NCBI GenBank assembly: GCA_021292105.1
Contig: CM037870.1
Location: forward strand, 3,581,058 to 3,645,057
Direction of reading: 5' to 3'
DNA length: 64,000 bases
From: Anadara kagoshimensis
Taxonomy: Eukaryota > Mollusca > Bivalvia > Arcoida > Arcidae
This document shows, piece by piece, positions 1 through 13,164 of this stretch (positions within the stretch are counted from its first letter, which is position 1; every line of letters starts with the position of its first letter). The notes under the pieces are model-generated. The model was not told the origin of the DNA, searched no databases, and was given only the letters and a program-made list of their open reading frames with translations. A program made the translations under genes and the position numbers.

Positions 1-698
1 CCAATGAATATCATAAAAAAAATTACAAATAATACATGGATAGGATTCTGGAACTAGAGACTATCTCTAATGTTTACCAGTCTTCTATGTAAACCAAAAT
101 TAAAACATCCAACGAAGTGGTATAATTAATTATATAGCAAATATAACCGCTTTATCTCTAACGCGGCTTTCTTGTCCATTGCACCCCAAACTTTTCTCTA
201 TGTTGGAATGATTCGGAACCAAGGACAATCTTCAATTATGAAGATGAAGGAATACTTTTATTTTTATTTTGTTGTCCCGCAAGCATTAGGATCAAGTACG
301 TCCAGAAAAAAAGTTTTATGATTCTATATTATTTTTACACATTGCAATTTTATTGTTATTTATTAATATTATTTATTCTGTTACACCCCATTCCATTAAA
401 GAAGGTTCTCAATAATTTAGCAGAAATCAAGAAAATTAATAATATTTATGTAAAGCGGAATAAATAAAGCAGACATCATGCTGAAGCTAACTAGCATGTT
501 CATTGCAACCTAGACTTGAATCATGCATATATAAAAAATAACAAACGGTGAACCAACAATCGAGCATGTATATTTTGAAGTCTTTAAAAAAATATTCTTT
601 GTCCATCCTAACTTGAGGATTGTATCATTAGTATTCCCAAAAATGTGTCTGCCTTTTCTTTTCTATTGCACATGCCTTATTTTGGCCGTTTTTTCATT

Positions 699-1035
699 AA
701 CTTTTATGGTTTCGTGTTCTTGGCTTCATTGGCTGTTGCGAAATTTAAGTTTGTAAGTTGCAAATTTCCGTCTTCTAATAATTAGTAGCAAATAAAATAG
801 TTTTTTCTTTGCTTTGCATGTTTTGTCTTACCGTTTGATCATTATCTTGTATTGTGTCGTGTTTTTGGTTGCATTGGCTGATGTTTCTAAGTACATGTTT
901 TAGTTTCTTCTCCTACATGTACATGAAAATCAGGAGTCCCAATATATTTTGCTTTTTGGTGCATTTTTGTGTGATTGTTTTACAATTAACTCGTATTGTC
1001 TTGTTTCGCGTTTTTGGTTGCATTGGATTTTGACT
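699..1035 (+). repeat. Three spaced copies of a ~150-bp T-rich repeat
   Basis: A block around the phrase 'gtttttggttgcattgg' recurs near 711, 855 and 1004, each time preceded by a 'ttttggccg/ttaccg/ttacaa' stretch and followed by 'aagtacatg' or 'gaaattt' text. A fourth, isolated copy lies near 58203-58330 in the last OLA1 intron, so the unit is also dispersed. No coding content is seen. The rest of 1-1455 is AT-rich sequence in which I see nothing definable. Confidence 0.5.
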
Positions 1036-1455
1036 AGTACATGCTTTTGTTTCAAATTTCAATTAAGTAAAAAAAATCCCGCTGGCTTTATCTCTCCCTA
1101 GTTTCAGTGCTTCGAAAACTTTAAAACAATAAATAAAAAATAGAAAAAAAATAATTTCACCTTACACACAAAAAGCTTTGACTAAAGTGTATTTTAAAGA
1201 AGAATATAGAGATTGCGTGACGTTAAATCATATACATTGATCAAAGTTAACTATGAAAATGATATTGTTAATGTAACCTTTGACGCGTTACTCCGCGAGG
1301 TGGCACGGCTTTTATATCTGAAGACAACTAGAAAAACGAAGAGAGTCATAGAAAATGATGAACTACATGGCAGTAAAATTGTTTAGACAAAGGCTATATA
1401 GTTGTGTGACATTTGTATCGGTATTAACCGTTCACTTAACTGCATCATCCTTCAT

Positions 1456-2207
1456 TAGGCCACACCAAATTAATTTCTAGGTCGTCAGAAAACAAATAAT
1501 TATGAATAAAATTTAAGAAGAAAATACAATTTAAAAGAACAAGAAGTGATTGAGCAATTTAAAATTAAATTTATTTTTTCTTCTAAAGAACATTTTCTCA
1601 TTATAGGCGTACACTTTGAACCAGGCGAGCGAGAGTAAAGGGAAAACCGCACAAACAGATAGTTATTGCGTGAAAAGGCAAACAAAAAAAAAAACAAAAA
1701 AAGAAACCCATATAAAACAGAATATATGTTGTGCTTACAAATTCAAATTCCATGTAACAAATGATAAATCAATCAGTGTACTAATATCACAATCCGGGTG
1801 GTGGAATTTGCGAAACAACAAACACTGGTATGATTGACATTCGTCGAAAACGATTTGAAACTGAATATAATTTTATTATGAATATTGTCTTAGCTGGATT
1901 TGGTAAAATACATTTTGATCCTTATGTTTGTCTCATTTCGACATCTTAAAAATATTTAGATATTTACAATTTTAGTGTGAACACTATTGCTGATAAATTT
2001 AATTCCGAAACGACCGCCTTGTGCTGCAAAATTAGAACAGGTTTGTAGTTATGGTGTTCTGTTAGGGTCAAATTTGCGATTTGTACGCGAAGAAGCGAAG
2101 TTGCGAGGATACGATGGCGAAGAGGCGATAAGGCCAATTTAGCCTTGATGGTAATAATTACATGCGGGCGGGTCTGACAAACTAGAAATTAATTTGGTAT
2201 GGCCTTA
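1456..2207. mobile_element. Non-autonomous DNA element with ~23-35 bp terminal inverted repeats
   Basis: The left end (GGCCACACCAAATTAATTTC, from about 1458) is the inverted match of the right end (ending 2205, GAAATTAATTTGGTATGGCC), with one mismatch in the core and weaker similarity continuing inwards (GTCGTCAGA against TCTGACAAA). The interior is non-coding; near 2080-2140 there is a run of 'gcgaag' type words. A related end with the same inner motif (GGACCCACCCG) is found near 43997. The superfamily is not assigned. Target duplication is unclear (a TTA-like flank is possible). Confidence 0.55.
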
Positions 2208-2633
2208 TCTATTCTTTATCTGCCGTGGCGGAGATGACACGATACTGTGTGTTTTAACGTGATAAATCTGCTCTCTGGAGAGTTAAGATTAACTCGGGAA
2301 CCTTGGATGTGATATTAATTAAGTGCCATCACTAGATTGATTCTAGTATTAATACGATTTTATTGTGTGTACGAGTTGAACGGGAAATGTTAAGTGTTGT
2401 TTAGCTCTATTACTTTGTTCATGAGTTATCACCATTTAATCAAATTAACTTAATTTTATAAACCAAAAACAAAATTAATTTTATAGAAATATGTATTCTT
2501 TGCTAAACAGAATCAGTCATATCCGATATCTAATCCTGCTACGGTAACATGAATTCTACTAGCGTTAAATGACACTTAACATTCTACAATTTATGACGAA
2601 ACAAAAGATTGAGCATTTATCTAATATTAGGAG

Positions 2634-3010
2634 CTGACTTCCAACTGGCAAACAAAGTAGAAAACAAAAAAAATACAGATTATAAAAAAGTCATTTTGAT
2701 GAAATGATTTCCAACTGGTAATGGTTATTCAATACATATTAAAAAATAACATTTTCATGAAGTGACTTTCAACCGGCAAAAGTTTATACAAAAATTGCAT
2801 TACAAAAACCACTTTCATGGGCTGACATCCAACTGGCAAAAGGTTATACAAAAATGCATTATAAAAATCATTTTCATGAGATGACTTCTAACTGGCAAAG
2901 GTTATAGCAAAATGCAGATTATAAAAAATACATTTTCATGATGAACTTCTAACTGGCAAAAGGTTATACAAAAATGCAGATTATAAAAAACAAATTTTCA
3001 TGATCTCAAT
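2634..3010 (+). repeat. Minisatellite, six ~62-bp units
   Basis: Six successive units read 'tgacttccaactggcaaaag', then 'gttatacaaaaatgcag', then 'attataaaaa' and 'cattttcatga'. Units differ by scattered substitutions and small indels, so the array is not recent. There is no open reading frame through it. Confidence 0.75.
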
Positions 3011-3722
3011 TTCATTCAGTTTCAACTTCAGTTTAATCCACAAACAACAGACCCTTTCCCTCTACACAGGGAGTAAGTCAGTAAGTGACTTATTGTTTAA
3101 AGTGGCATCACCCTTGTTTCAACTGTCATATACCATTTTTAAAAGGTATCATTCGGTACATTAAACAAAATTGTACATGCCACATCTATTCGTAGTTAGA
3201 AAATGAAAAGATACAATAGTACTAATACAAATTACACAAATCTAAAATTAAATTAAATAGAAGATTAAATAGAAGATCATAAAGCTGATGCTTTACTGAT
3301 AAGAACCAGTTATATCAAAGATAAGTTATAAATAAAACTCTGGAGGATTTTTTACAGACATATACATGTACCATTTTAATTTAATTAGTAAACTGAACAA
3401 GTCTATTCAATTTATTTAAAAACCAAATACAAACCGCAACAAAACAATAAAAATATGAAATATGATGTGTAAGCATTTGACAAAAACATCAAATCTCTTG
3501 TTTCCAAAACACACATATAACACTCACCATTCCATTTTTATACTATATGGATATTATGGGAATTTTTGTGGTCGGATACCGGCGGTAATGGTATTTTATA
3601 TAAGTATTTACGACTAATGAAAATAAAAAGTATTTCGGATTGTGGTGTTCACGTTGATAAAATTAAAATTCAATATGGATATATTGTACCTTAGTCATAA
3701 AATGGTTAATTAAAGCCAATAT

Positions 3723-3916
3723 TTGACGTATCGCCGACCACGCCCACAATGTTCCGACACTGGCCGTCATCACGGTACCAAAGCAGCGTCACGGCAACTA
3801 ATGACGTACTAGTGTCAGTGACGTCTTTAAATGGCGCAATTCAGGCCGAGTTTTCATTCTTTTTGCGTGTAAATCCAGCATCCGGCCATTTGTAGGCGTG
3901 TCCGGCGATACGTCAA
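3723..3916. mobile_element. 194-bp CpG-rich element with 22-bp terminal inverted repeats
   Basis: Ends are TTGACGTATCGCCG...ACGCC on the left (3723-3744) and the inverted equivalent on the right (3895-3916), matching at about 20 of 22 positions. The interior is strikingly richer in G+C and CpG than its surroundings and has several TGACGT/ACGTCA words (near 3725, 3803, 3820, 3910), which are CRE/bZIP-like half sites. It is either a MITE or a compact regulatory palindrome; MITE is favoured because of the size and end symmetry. Confidence 0.5.
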
Positions 3917-4390
3917 TTGGTTAAGGGCTAAGATGTTGAATAAGTATTTATCTAAAATGTTTGTGTTTGATTTAAAACAGTAACCAAAGTTGATTTTTGC
4001 ACTGATACAACGATCTAAACATAGCCCTCAGTTTAATTTTCTATCAAAACCAATAAAACAAATAACCAAGAACAAGAGTTGAATAAGGATACATGTAAGC
4101 CTAAACTCCATAAAGGTGCAAAACAATTATGGGGCACTTGTGGAATCAACTCCAGATCCCTTTGCTTTCAGTCCAAGAACTTTGACCATCATGCTGCGTG
4201 GCACTTACAAATAAACCCCAAAACACTTAAAACTAAAAAGGTTTATTTTACCAAACTGATTTCTTTAGTTTTTATAATTCAAAAATTATAAAATAATTGA
4301 TTATTTTGTACTAGTATTATTTGTTTACAACATTATAACCCATTATTCAATCTTGTATTAAGACAAAATGAATTCAAGATATGAAAATCG

Positions 4391-4456
4391 CATTGTTTTA
4401 TGGTAATTTTTTGCGACAATCGAATTTTTTATGGTAATTTTTTACGACAATCATTT
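4391..4456 (+). repeat. 31-bp direct duplication
   Basis: 'tttatggtaattttttgcga' followed by 'caatc' is repeated immediately with one base change (gcga to acga). This is a simple tandem duplication in non-coding DNA. Confidence 0.7.
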
Positions 4457-5688
4457 CTGATTGATGGTATTTATGTATGTTCTACATTATTACAGCGGAA
4501 AGAAAGTCTCGTGGGACTTGATTGTTACTTCAAAGTGTTTTTAAATTAAAAAATATCATTTTATATGAAAAAAAGGTCTTGTAGCACGAATTAGAGAAAG
4601 GAACCTAAATGAACTCAACTAATTACGGATGGCAAATTTTAAGGAAACAAAATACCTACTATATACTTATAGTTAAGGCCATGTTATTATTTTTTCATTT
4701 TTCAGTAACTCTAAAAGCTAAAGCGTTGGTCCTTTGTACATGGAGTTATAATAATGAAGTAGGGAAAATAAACCGAGTCACATTATTAATCAAAAACAAA
4801 CATACCAATCCATTTTCAAAACACAATCCTAATACAAGTAAAATGCAACATAATTGTCATATTACAATTTGTTTATGTTTCATTCGCCAAATTATGAATT
4901 TTTAAAATACTTGTATTTTATTCAGAAATTTAAAATGTTCATAAAACGACATTGCCACTTGTGTTTTCAAATGATACTTGGTTATTCTTACGAACAATTT
5001 GAACAATGGGGAGTCGTAGTTGACGTGTTGTACAGGTGTTGCAAAATATTCTTAGATGGCATTTGTTACAAAATATAAGCTAAAAAATCAATATACGTGT
5101 GTATATATATACGTGTTTGTATGTTTACCAAAAAGCTGAAATATATTTTTGATCGGTTGTAGCATTAAAAAAACGATACATCGGTTATTGCACTAGGTTT
5201 AAAAGTGCAAGGGACATGCACTGGCACAGATCCACTCTGACATACTACTATTTAAACAAAAATGGGATAGATTGTGTGTTCATCCACTGTAAGGTATATG
5301 GGACGTGGAACTAATAACAAGATTATTAAAAAGGACTTCTCCGAAATATTTTTCAATGCAAATTCAATCAGTCAGATACTAAATGCAAATTTGATAAACC
5401 GACTTCAGCTCAAATTGATGTTATTTTTTGTTGGTGGTCTACGGTTAACTCCAAACAGGTTTGAAGTCGGACTGAGGTAATCCCCCCGTAAACTCACACA
5501 GGCATCAATTTATTCCACATTTATTAAAGTTTAAAAGGCGTGCTAAGGTAATGAATTACGAAATATTTGATGTTAGATTGTCATATTTACCGAGAGACCG
5601 GTCATGAATGAATCTATATCATCTGTATTGCTTGAAATGTTTTCAGACTGCACTTAAAGACCCACACCATAAGGTACCATGAAAATAA

Positions 5689-5945
5689 AAAACAAACATT
5701 CTAATCCATGTCCGAATCACAATCCAGAAACAAAGTATAAAACTTTGGAAGTCAGGTTAGACACTTGAACTTTTACCAGGGAAGTGAGACCGGGTGTTCC
5801 GGAAGGGTAAGTGCCACCTGTTTAGCTAGCTACACCCGCCACGCGTGTAATCAAAATTGTGTGAAAGGAACATGGAACTATGGGACTTCAAATATATCCA
5901 AGGCAATCCTGGACACAGAGACACCAAACTTATTAACAGTACGAA
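5689..5945 (+). repeat. Dispersed repeat DR1, near full-length copy
   Basis: This is one of about fifteen copies of an unclassified ~270-bp interspersed family in the window. Landmarks in order are 'aaacaaacat', 'aatccatgtccgaatcaca', 'cagaaacaaag', 'accagggaagtgagac', 'ggaagggtaag', 'tttagctagctacacccgcc', 'ggaacatggaac' and 'ggcaatcctggacac'. No tRNA-like A and B boxes and no clear terminal inverted repeats are visible. The short open frame across it is a by-product of the repeat and recurs in the copy at 54.8 kb. Confidence 0.75.
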
Positions 5946-6737
5946 AATTGCGTTCTAATCGCGATATCTTAGAAAATGTCATGACTGTCCTTAAAGCATG
6001 CTCTCAAAGCTCAAGGGCCAGATGATTGTACATGACGCGTGTCAAATGTGCGAGAGCATACGTGAATCAATTAGGACCCCATTTGTAAGAGGAATGCTTG
6101 TCTTAGCCAGTGTTAGCATACATAACTAACCATTGAGTCGGTATCTCTTCTGGTGAATGTTTCCTGGAAGATATCACAAACTCAGTAGGCAATAATTATA
6201 AAAACTACCACAAGTGGTTGGTTCAAGTGTAAGTCAAGCACAAGTATAATGTGCTTCTTTTTGGATCATTTTATTTGATAAGAATTCAAAAGTATCACAT
6301 GCCACAAGAGTTTAGAAGTGTACAGTGTATAAATGTAAAGAGCAAATGTTTGCGGTTTTGGCTACAAGTTCGTCAACTTGTGTATGTTGCATCCTTATAT
6401 AAGCTTTGAAAATAAATATTATTTATTGTTTGTTTTGCGTTTTTATTAACCAAATTTACCACATTCCATGCTTTTGCAATGACATGACAGACAAAAGTTG
6501 CAGTATTTTAAAATGTGTTTTTTATACAAAATACAATATGGTGATATATTAGCCAAATGATAAACAATATGAAATCTGCTCAAAAAGAATTTCAACACGA
6601 ATAAAGAAACACTGTTTAATAAAGGAGAAATTCGAGAAAATATTTGAGTTGGATTTTAAGCATTTACTTTTTCTCGTGGTCTGAAAACACTTCTTTGCTT
6701 TATAATTTGATATCTCCATCGGCTACATTCACATCTT

Positions 6738-6790
6738 TTAGTTCTTTTAGATTGTGATTTGAATATGAACTGGTATGTTTGTTGTTTTTT
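6738..6790 (-). repeat. DR1 tail fragment
   Basis: Only the end of the family is present: 'gattgtgatttgaatatgaa' followed by 'ctggtatgtttgttg'. Confidence 0.45.
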
Positions 6791-7107
6791 TTATTTATAA
6801 TTATACGAAATAGCAATTTTTGTGCTAAAACGTTGGTGTCCTCTGAAACTATTGTTGTTTTAAGTTTAGATATAATAGTATTCGAACCTTCATCTTTATG
6901 TATGGGTAACAAGCTCGTAACTAGAAGTGCTTTACATTCAATGTGACCTACCCACAAACTGTTTCGAGTTTGATCTCTTTTTTACATAGGGTTTAACCAT
7001 CCAACTCATTTTACAACCAGTGGTTTCAGAACACTCGGGTTCAAAATAAAAAATATACTTTATTTTACGCAGTCCACCAAAAATGCTGCATTTTCTTATT
7101 ATCAAGA

Positions 7108-7225
7108 TCTTTGTGAAATTACATATTATATCAGTTTTAATTTTACAGCACTATATTACCGTTTCGGAATACAATTATTCATCACTTGTGCTTGGACAAA
7201 AATTAAGAAATCAAAATTGTTATCA
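7108..7225 (+). repeat. Dispersed repeat shared with 31113-31225
   Basis: 'accgtttcggaatacaatta' plus the flanking 'ttacagcactatatt' and 'catcacttgtgcttggac' has a diverged partner at 31113-31225 ('gccgtttcggaatacaattc'). No known family was recognised. Confidence 0.5.
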
Positions 7226-8202
7226 GGATGTTGAAAAGATACCCAAAGGACCAAAATAAATTTTACCAAATTTAGCTAAAGAAATACTTTGCATGAGTGA
7301 GTATAATAATAATTCAATTTTTTATTCAAATATATTTTTTAGATTTGAATAAAACATTATTGGAACAACAGAGCCAATACTTTTACATTTTTCAAAATTA
7401 ATAAATTATTTTACGTTCCACAAATCGTGTAACATAAATCTGAACACGGGTTGGGTCCAAGACAGCACCACTTAAAACAAACTTAATAATTAAAAAAAGC
7501 ATACCATTTAAATCACTTTACTTATAAATTTTATTCAATAAAAAGGCGATTTTTTCATACTCACATGGTGGACTACACTACCCTTTTGTGGAGCAAAAGT
7601 GCATGGCAAAGTTGTTTTCAATTTGCTTTAAAGTGGGTTTAAATGGGTGTATTGTGAAACTTTTCAACAAACTATCCGCATAAGTAAGTGCAGAAATCGT
7701 GGATTTACAAGCAGAAAAATTGTAACTTTAAATAATCGTAAATAAAAATACCCTACCTACTGACAGGTGACAGAAAAACTATACCCAGGGATTTGTATAA
7801 AGTTCAAAGATTTGTATGACTAGCTCATGACTGGAAAATCTTAGGTCACTGATCAAAAGAAAACCCTGTCTAGTTGTCGGACTTGAATTGATGAAAACTG
7901 GTCACCGGAACCAGATGGGGCAACCATGCCGAAAAAATGACTAAAAGATTACAGGAAAACCGAAAGGTTTTTAAGTCCGGAATAGTTATACGCGTTTGTA
8001 AATTGACTGGAAATTGTTTTGATATTTGAAGTTAAAAAACTTTATCTTAAAGTATTGTAACAACTCTATTGTATACTTAAAGTCGTAACTTATAATCACT
8101 TTATTTATTTAAAGTAATTAAAATAAAATAAACTTTGGTGGAGACGCTCCTTGCTCCCTTTTATCAACTAAATTGTTAAAATGGGAAAACTTAAAATAGG
8201 CA

Positions 8203-8434
8203 CCAGGCCCCTGTTTCAAATCATTTCTTAACTAGGTTTTCTAGCAAATTTGAAAACTTGACAAGTTTGTTAGTTTTCAAAATTATTCATAAATCAAAGG
8301 TGTCATTTTAAAGATCGTCTAATCATACTACATCTATATTCTAGTTTGTTAAAACTATAAAATATTGTCAAGTTATACCAGATTTAAGTAAAAGAAAACT
8401 TAAGATATGAAATGATTGTGAAACTGGGGGCAGC
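8203..8434. mobile_element. MITE family A copy (CCCCAGTTTCACAA ends)
   Basis: The left end 'aggcccctgtttcaaatcat' is mirrored by the right end 'atgattgtgaaactgggggc', with the family's inner 'cttaact' and 'aaacttaag' words. Other copies in this window are at 36242-36502, 39803-40045, 43071-43324 and a split copy at 52912. The superfamily is not assigned. Confidence 0.6.
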
Positions 8435-10477
8435 TGGATCTTGATTTGGAAAATATTCACAATTTTGTTTTCTAGAAAATCATTATTGAACAAATAAATC
8501 AATTTAACAAGTAAACCTTTTAAGCAGCATGTTTCTATTTCCAAAACAACATGACCTGTAGTTGTTATTTTAAAAAAAGAAGAAGTTTCGGATATCGATA
8601 TATGCCAAGTATTACAATTCGATTATTTTATTACGCATTAAAATGGACAATAATTTCAGTTGATATTACTCATTAATGACATCTGACCATTAAAATTAAT
8701 GTTTTAAAAGAACTGGAACCAACTCATAAGTTAGACACTTCAGTTTATTTCAAACAATCACATGGATGTAAAATAATAATGAAATATTAATACTTGTAAA
8801 TAGTGAAATGTTTTATGTCGAATCTCAACCTTTTTAAATACATGTACATTGTCTGGTTAGCGTTTATTGCAAAACCACGCGACAAGTTTTAAAATATCAT
8901 ATATCTATTATGTTAGTTTTATCAATAATTTTTGATTGGTTTTATTATGATGGAAATCTTCTTTTCCTTTTTTCATCGTCAAGGCAAGTTGCTAAAATAT
9001 TTCCAACTATGTTTAAATTAATTTTAATGACAGTGATTCATCCGTTTCCTAAACAATAATATTGCTATATATTTTTGGAATAGTAAGGATGACAAGTTTC
9101 GTAAAGCATCAGCTTTATAATCCGCGAATTATCTCAATATGTGTTTATTTTACCAAGTTTTCTCACTTCGTCTTTTTGTGTTCTCTATTGCAATGACTAT
9201 CGTCATGATCAGGTTGAAGTTTTTTCAGATTTTAAAAAATCCTGTTTAAAAAAGTGTATAAATGTTGAAAATGCAATGCATAATAACATTTATATTTTTT
9301 CTTTCATGAAGCACACACACACGTAAGAAGTATCGAAAAAATAACAACTTTGAATGCTCAAGCTTCATAAGTTATATCACCATCGATCTACTGTAAAGAC
9401 GGCCGTAAAGACCGATCTAGTCATTATTCTAAATTAAGACGTTTGAAACGGAAAATTATACCAAATCTAGGAAAATTACCCAGAGAATATTGCTAAAACA
9501 AACGATTCATTACCGCATTTGAAATTGAAATCACAGAAACTATCCCCCGCATCCATCGAATGATTAGAATGTGAAAAATCTGTAATCGTCCAAATATTAT
9601 TTCTAAAATTTAAGCAGATGGAACGGCAACTCAAGCTATCATTTACGAGGCAATCGCAATTATTTACAATGAAAAGTACGCGAAATAGAGGGACGTATTA
9701 CAATGGATGCAACTATTGTACACGTGCCTATGACGACGGGACATGACTGCACTGCATTGATGATTTAAGAATCATTGTGGAGTTAATTTGTACTTAGCAG
9801 GCAAAGATCAATTTGGCCCTCAAGTAGTATGTGATCTAATTGACAACCACAATCAAATGTATTAAATCTTGAAAATGCCATCTAATGAGATTTCCTTTAG
9901 AGAATTTGAACAATTCACAGCATGTTTATTAAAACAGGCGCCAAATTTTATTCATGTTATCTTGTTTGGAGAAAATTTTAGTTTTATTAACTTTTACTTG
10001 AGCTATTTCCACGGTCATCTGAAAAGGATCATTTGAACAATGAATTCATTAGCCTTTGATGCTGTTAGCCGTGCTCATATAACTAATCAAGCATGGAGCA
10101 ATAACAGATTTATATATAGGCAACCTTGCATCAAAAATAGTTTTAAAATTTGTTCCGATAGATGGATTTTCTGCTTTATAAACTATATTTGATATTCGGA
10201 AATCGTGAATCATCAAATTGGAATTTAATATTGCTACAACTCTTTTCTATCGAATATCTATTTTATTCTTTTGCTATGTGCCTGGGTCAGCGAGGACAAA
10301 ACATTTCGAGTCAGTTTTATTGGATGGCAAATGTGCATACCTTATTATTTCTGGATCAAATTTTAAGCTTATTGTGCATTTACGATGTATAAAATACAGC
10401 TTGTATATTATTAATTTGGAAATACTAGTCGATTTTCTTGTATGTACTCGCTTTTGTGAATGTAAATCAACCTACAA

Positions 10478-10935
10478 ACATGCCGATCCACGTTAAAATC
10501 AAATTCTAAAAAGCAAAGTTAAAATGAAAACTGAAAAATACGTAAAATACGCGAACTGTCACCAGGGAATTGAGACCAGATGCTCTGGAAGGGTAAGAAT
10601 TATCATAGCCGTATTAAAATACGAAAAAGAGAATGTGTAAAAACTAAAAATTGTGTTGCAGTTAACTCTCTTTTTGTGGCAATTGCGTATCCATCTATTT
10701 AGGTGCTTACCCTTCTGGGGCACCCGACCTTACTTGCCAGTAAAACTTTGAACACTGGTAAATTTAGTTAATACACGCAGGAAGTGAGGACGGATGCTCC
10801 GGAAGGTTAAGCGTCTCCTGTCTTCTACGAAGTGTGAAATTAAAACTGAGACTGGGAGGAACGTGGAAATATGGGATGTGAAATATATCCAGGACGACCA
10901 TGGATTCGGAGACGTCATACTTATCAACATTATTA
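10478..10935. repeat. Cluster of DR1 fragments, partly inverted
   Basis: A + copy fragment (10478-10600, ending 'ctggaagggtaag'), a minus fragment (about 10700-10750, 'ggtgcttacccttctggggc') and another + fragment (about 10775-10935, 'gaagtgaggacggatgctcc' through 'tatatccagga') lie together. The head-to-head arrangement forms a loose inverted repeat. Confidence 0.55.
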
Positions 10936-11734
10936 TTGTGAAAATTTGAGCTGTGTACAGTGTTTTGCCATTCTTATATAAAATGGAACGTTTGTACAAC
11001 TTGAATCAAATGTTCATGATGTTTTTTCTGACTTCGAAATAAGGAAAACAACCACTTCTATCAAAGATATAAATCCTCGGTTGATTTTTCTTTTGAAAAG
11101 CGTATTATACTTTGATGTGTTCTTGGGAGATATTCGGTTAAAATCTTGATAACTCTTATATAAATGTACTGTTTGGCCATCAATAATCTTGAAGTTCATT
11201 TTTCACAAAGAGTTTTAAAAAATAAAATAGACTTTTTAAAATGTTTTAACTATTATCTGAAACGTAAATCTTTTAAATGTACTGACCAGATCATTCGTTT
11301 ATAATCTTCAAAGCCACAAATTGATATTGTGTACTTTACGATCTGATTGGGCCATCTTAAATTTGTGCACTTTTTAACAAACAGAATTTGCAACAGAGAA
11401 GTGGGTATAATCCCTCTTTGAAGTATTAAGAAGTTTATGAAAGAAGCATCTGTTGTTGGCTTACTTTGCACGCCCCCTTTGTTTGTGTGGCTACTTTCGT
11501 GTGTTCTGTTCGTCTTTTGTGGTAACATTTTGCATTGGTCTTTTTACAATATTGTTTGTGTGTGCGACACATTTTGACCACAAGTAAAGCTTGTTTTCAC
11601 TGTTTGAACTTTGAGAATCACTAAGTACGGTTCCTAAACGCTGATAAACGTAAAGTAGTAAGTAAACACAACAAAAGGTACATGTCCTTGTAATTTGTCA
11701 GCAAAGTCGAAAACGATAGATGCATCATTTTGGA

Positions 11735-11892
11735 TACAGTACATACCTGTCGAACGTAAACTCTGAGATAACGATAAGGAATCAAAGCTCAGCTGCTGGG
11801 TAGGCAGAGTATCCAAAACCTATCAAGATATCGGTAAGAGGGGGCCTATTTGATACTTATTCGTTTAGCTTGGTGTTAAATGTTTGTACTGT
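11735..11892. mobile_element. MITE family B copy, degraded right end
   Basis: It begins TACAGTACATACCTGTCGAA and ends in a weaker inverted match near 'ggtgttaaatgtttgtactg'. It is the poorest of three copies; better ones are at 15764 and 30207. The TA-CAGT start resembles the Tc1/mariner/pogo group. Confidence 0.5.
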
Positions 11893-12369
11893 CGTTGTGT
11901 TTTCGTTTCGGATGTATTGCTTCGGTTCCCATTGGTTCCTGTCGATATACCAACTGTGCGTATATAACTTTTCTTACCTCGTCTTTATAATGTACCGTGT
12001 AAAATATGCATCTTAAGTGAATTTTCTTTTAATTTTATTTAACTTTCATAATTTGATTCACCTACATTGGAATTATTTACATGTACACTGAATTCCAGAT
12101 TCTAAAAACGGGGTTAATTTGATTCAACTACATTGAAATTACTTGGGAATTCCAGATTCTGAAAAACCGGTGTTTATTCCAAAACAATACCTGTATGTAC
12201 TCCTCAATAAATTCTGAAAGAATTCTTTTCCAATACACATTAATAAATAAATCAATCTATAGAATTTTACATGGAAAATTAATAAAACATTTTTGACAGT
12301 TACAACTACTCAAATTTTACGCTTGTATCTTTATGTATGAGTTTCATTATAATTTCACCACAACTATTT

Positions 12370-12560
12370 AGATTTTAATGAATCATGGATCTTTATTATC
12401 GCTTGATCAATCGATACGAGGCTAAGTGCACTCTTAAAGTGCTTATTGCACCTCAGCTAATTAACGGCACAGGTAATGAATACACATATTGAGGCGGACT
12501 GTTGCACACAGGTGTATTTAGTGTTGTAAGGTGTAAACAACAAACAAACTATTTAGTACG
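12370..12560. promoter_or_regulatory. Motif-dense non-repetitive stretch, candidate enhancer
   Basis: Within 190 bp there are a GATCAATCGAT word, a homeodomain-type CTAATTAA, two AGGTGT T-box-like half sites (near 12510 and 12530), the second running into GTAAACAA, a forkhead-like core, and a short hairpin (AAGTGCACT...AGTGCTT). No repeat family was recognised here. This is a by-eye inference; conservation in other molluscs would be the real evidence. Confidence 0.2.
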
Positions 12561-12689
12561 TATCAAATTGCGTTTTTTCTTTAATGTGGATTTATAGAAC
12601 TCGAAAATTAATTGATAATATGTTGTTTTTGCGAACATGATAGAGAATTATCAGGTAAAACATATTTAACCCGGGCAAACACGATATAC

Positions 12690-12915
12690 CTGTACTTTTT
12701 CAAATCCCAAAATCCCAAAAGCAAAGTTAAAAAAGGCGTTGAAAAGGGGAAAATTAAGTAAACTCGATCACGTGAACTTCAAACTGAGAAGTGAGGCCAG
12801 GTATAGATAAGTCCATGTTCAAAACAGAATCCCCAAAAGCAACGCAAAAAACTTTGAAAAATGGCAAATTAAGTTGAACACATGAACTTTTACCAGAGAA
12901 GTGGGGTCGGGTATA
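12690..12915 (+). repeat. Two tandem left halves of DR1
   Basis: 'aaatcccaaaagcaaagtta' to 'gaagtgaggccagg' is followed by a second run, 'cagaatccccaaaagcaacg' to 'gaagtggggtcggg'. The right half of the family is missing in both. Confidence 0.55.
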
Positions 12916-13164
12916 TTAACTGATAAATAACATGACTGTGTCATGTATTATATCCGCCGGAGGCTGTAATTGAACTTATCCCGACATAGAGGTCTAAATT
13001 TGCATTCGAAATAAACATTTCTCAAACAATGGTTTTTAACAAGTGCATACAGCAGATGCCATTTTAACCTTCTTATACTGTTTAAGAGGCTTAATAAAGA
13101 TTATCTTTTAACTTGGGATTTTGAATCTCCTATAAATCAAGTACACTAATGATATTATATACTA

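Noticed and set aside
5765-6025. An 86-codon frame with a sequence repeated in the frame at 54774-55076
   Set aside because: Both frames are the DR1 repeat read in the same register; similarity reflects the repeat and not a protein family.
12636-12653. ATG-ATA-GAG-AAT-TAT-CAG followed by GTAAAA as a possible Sp8/9 first exon
   Set aside because: It would join in phase, but short ATG-to-donor runs are frequent by chance, the peptide does not resemble known Sp8/9 N termini and there is no supporting context.
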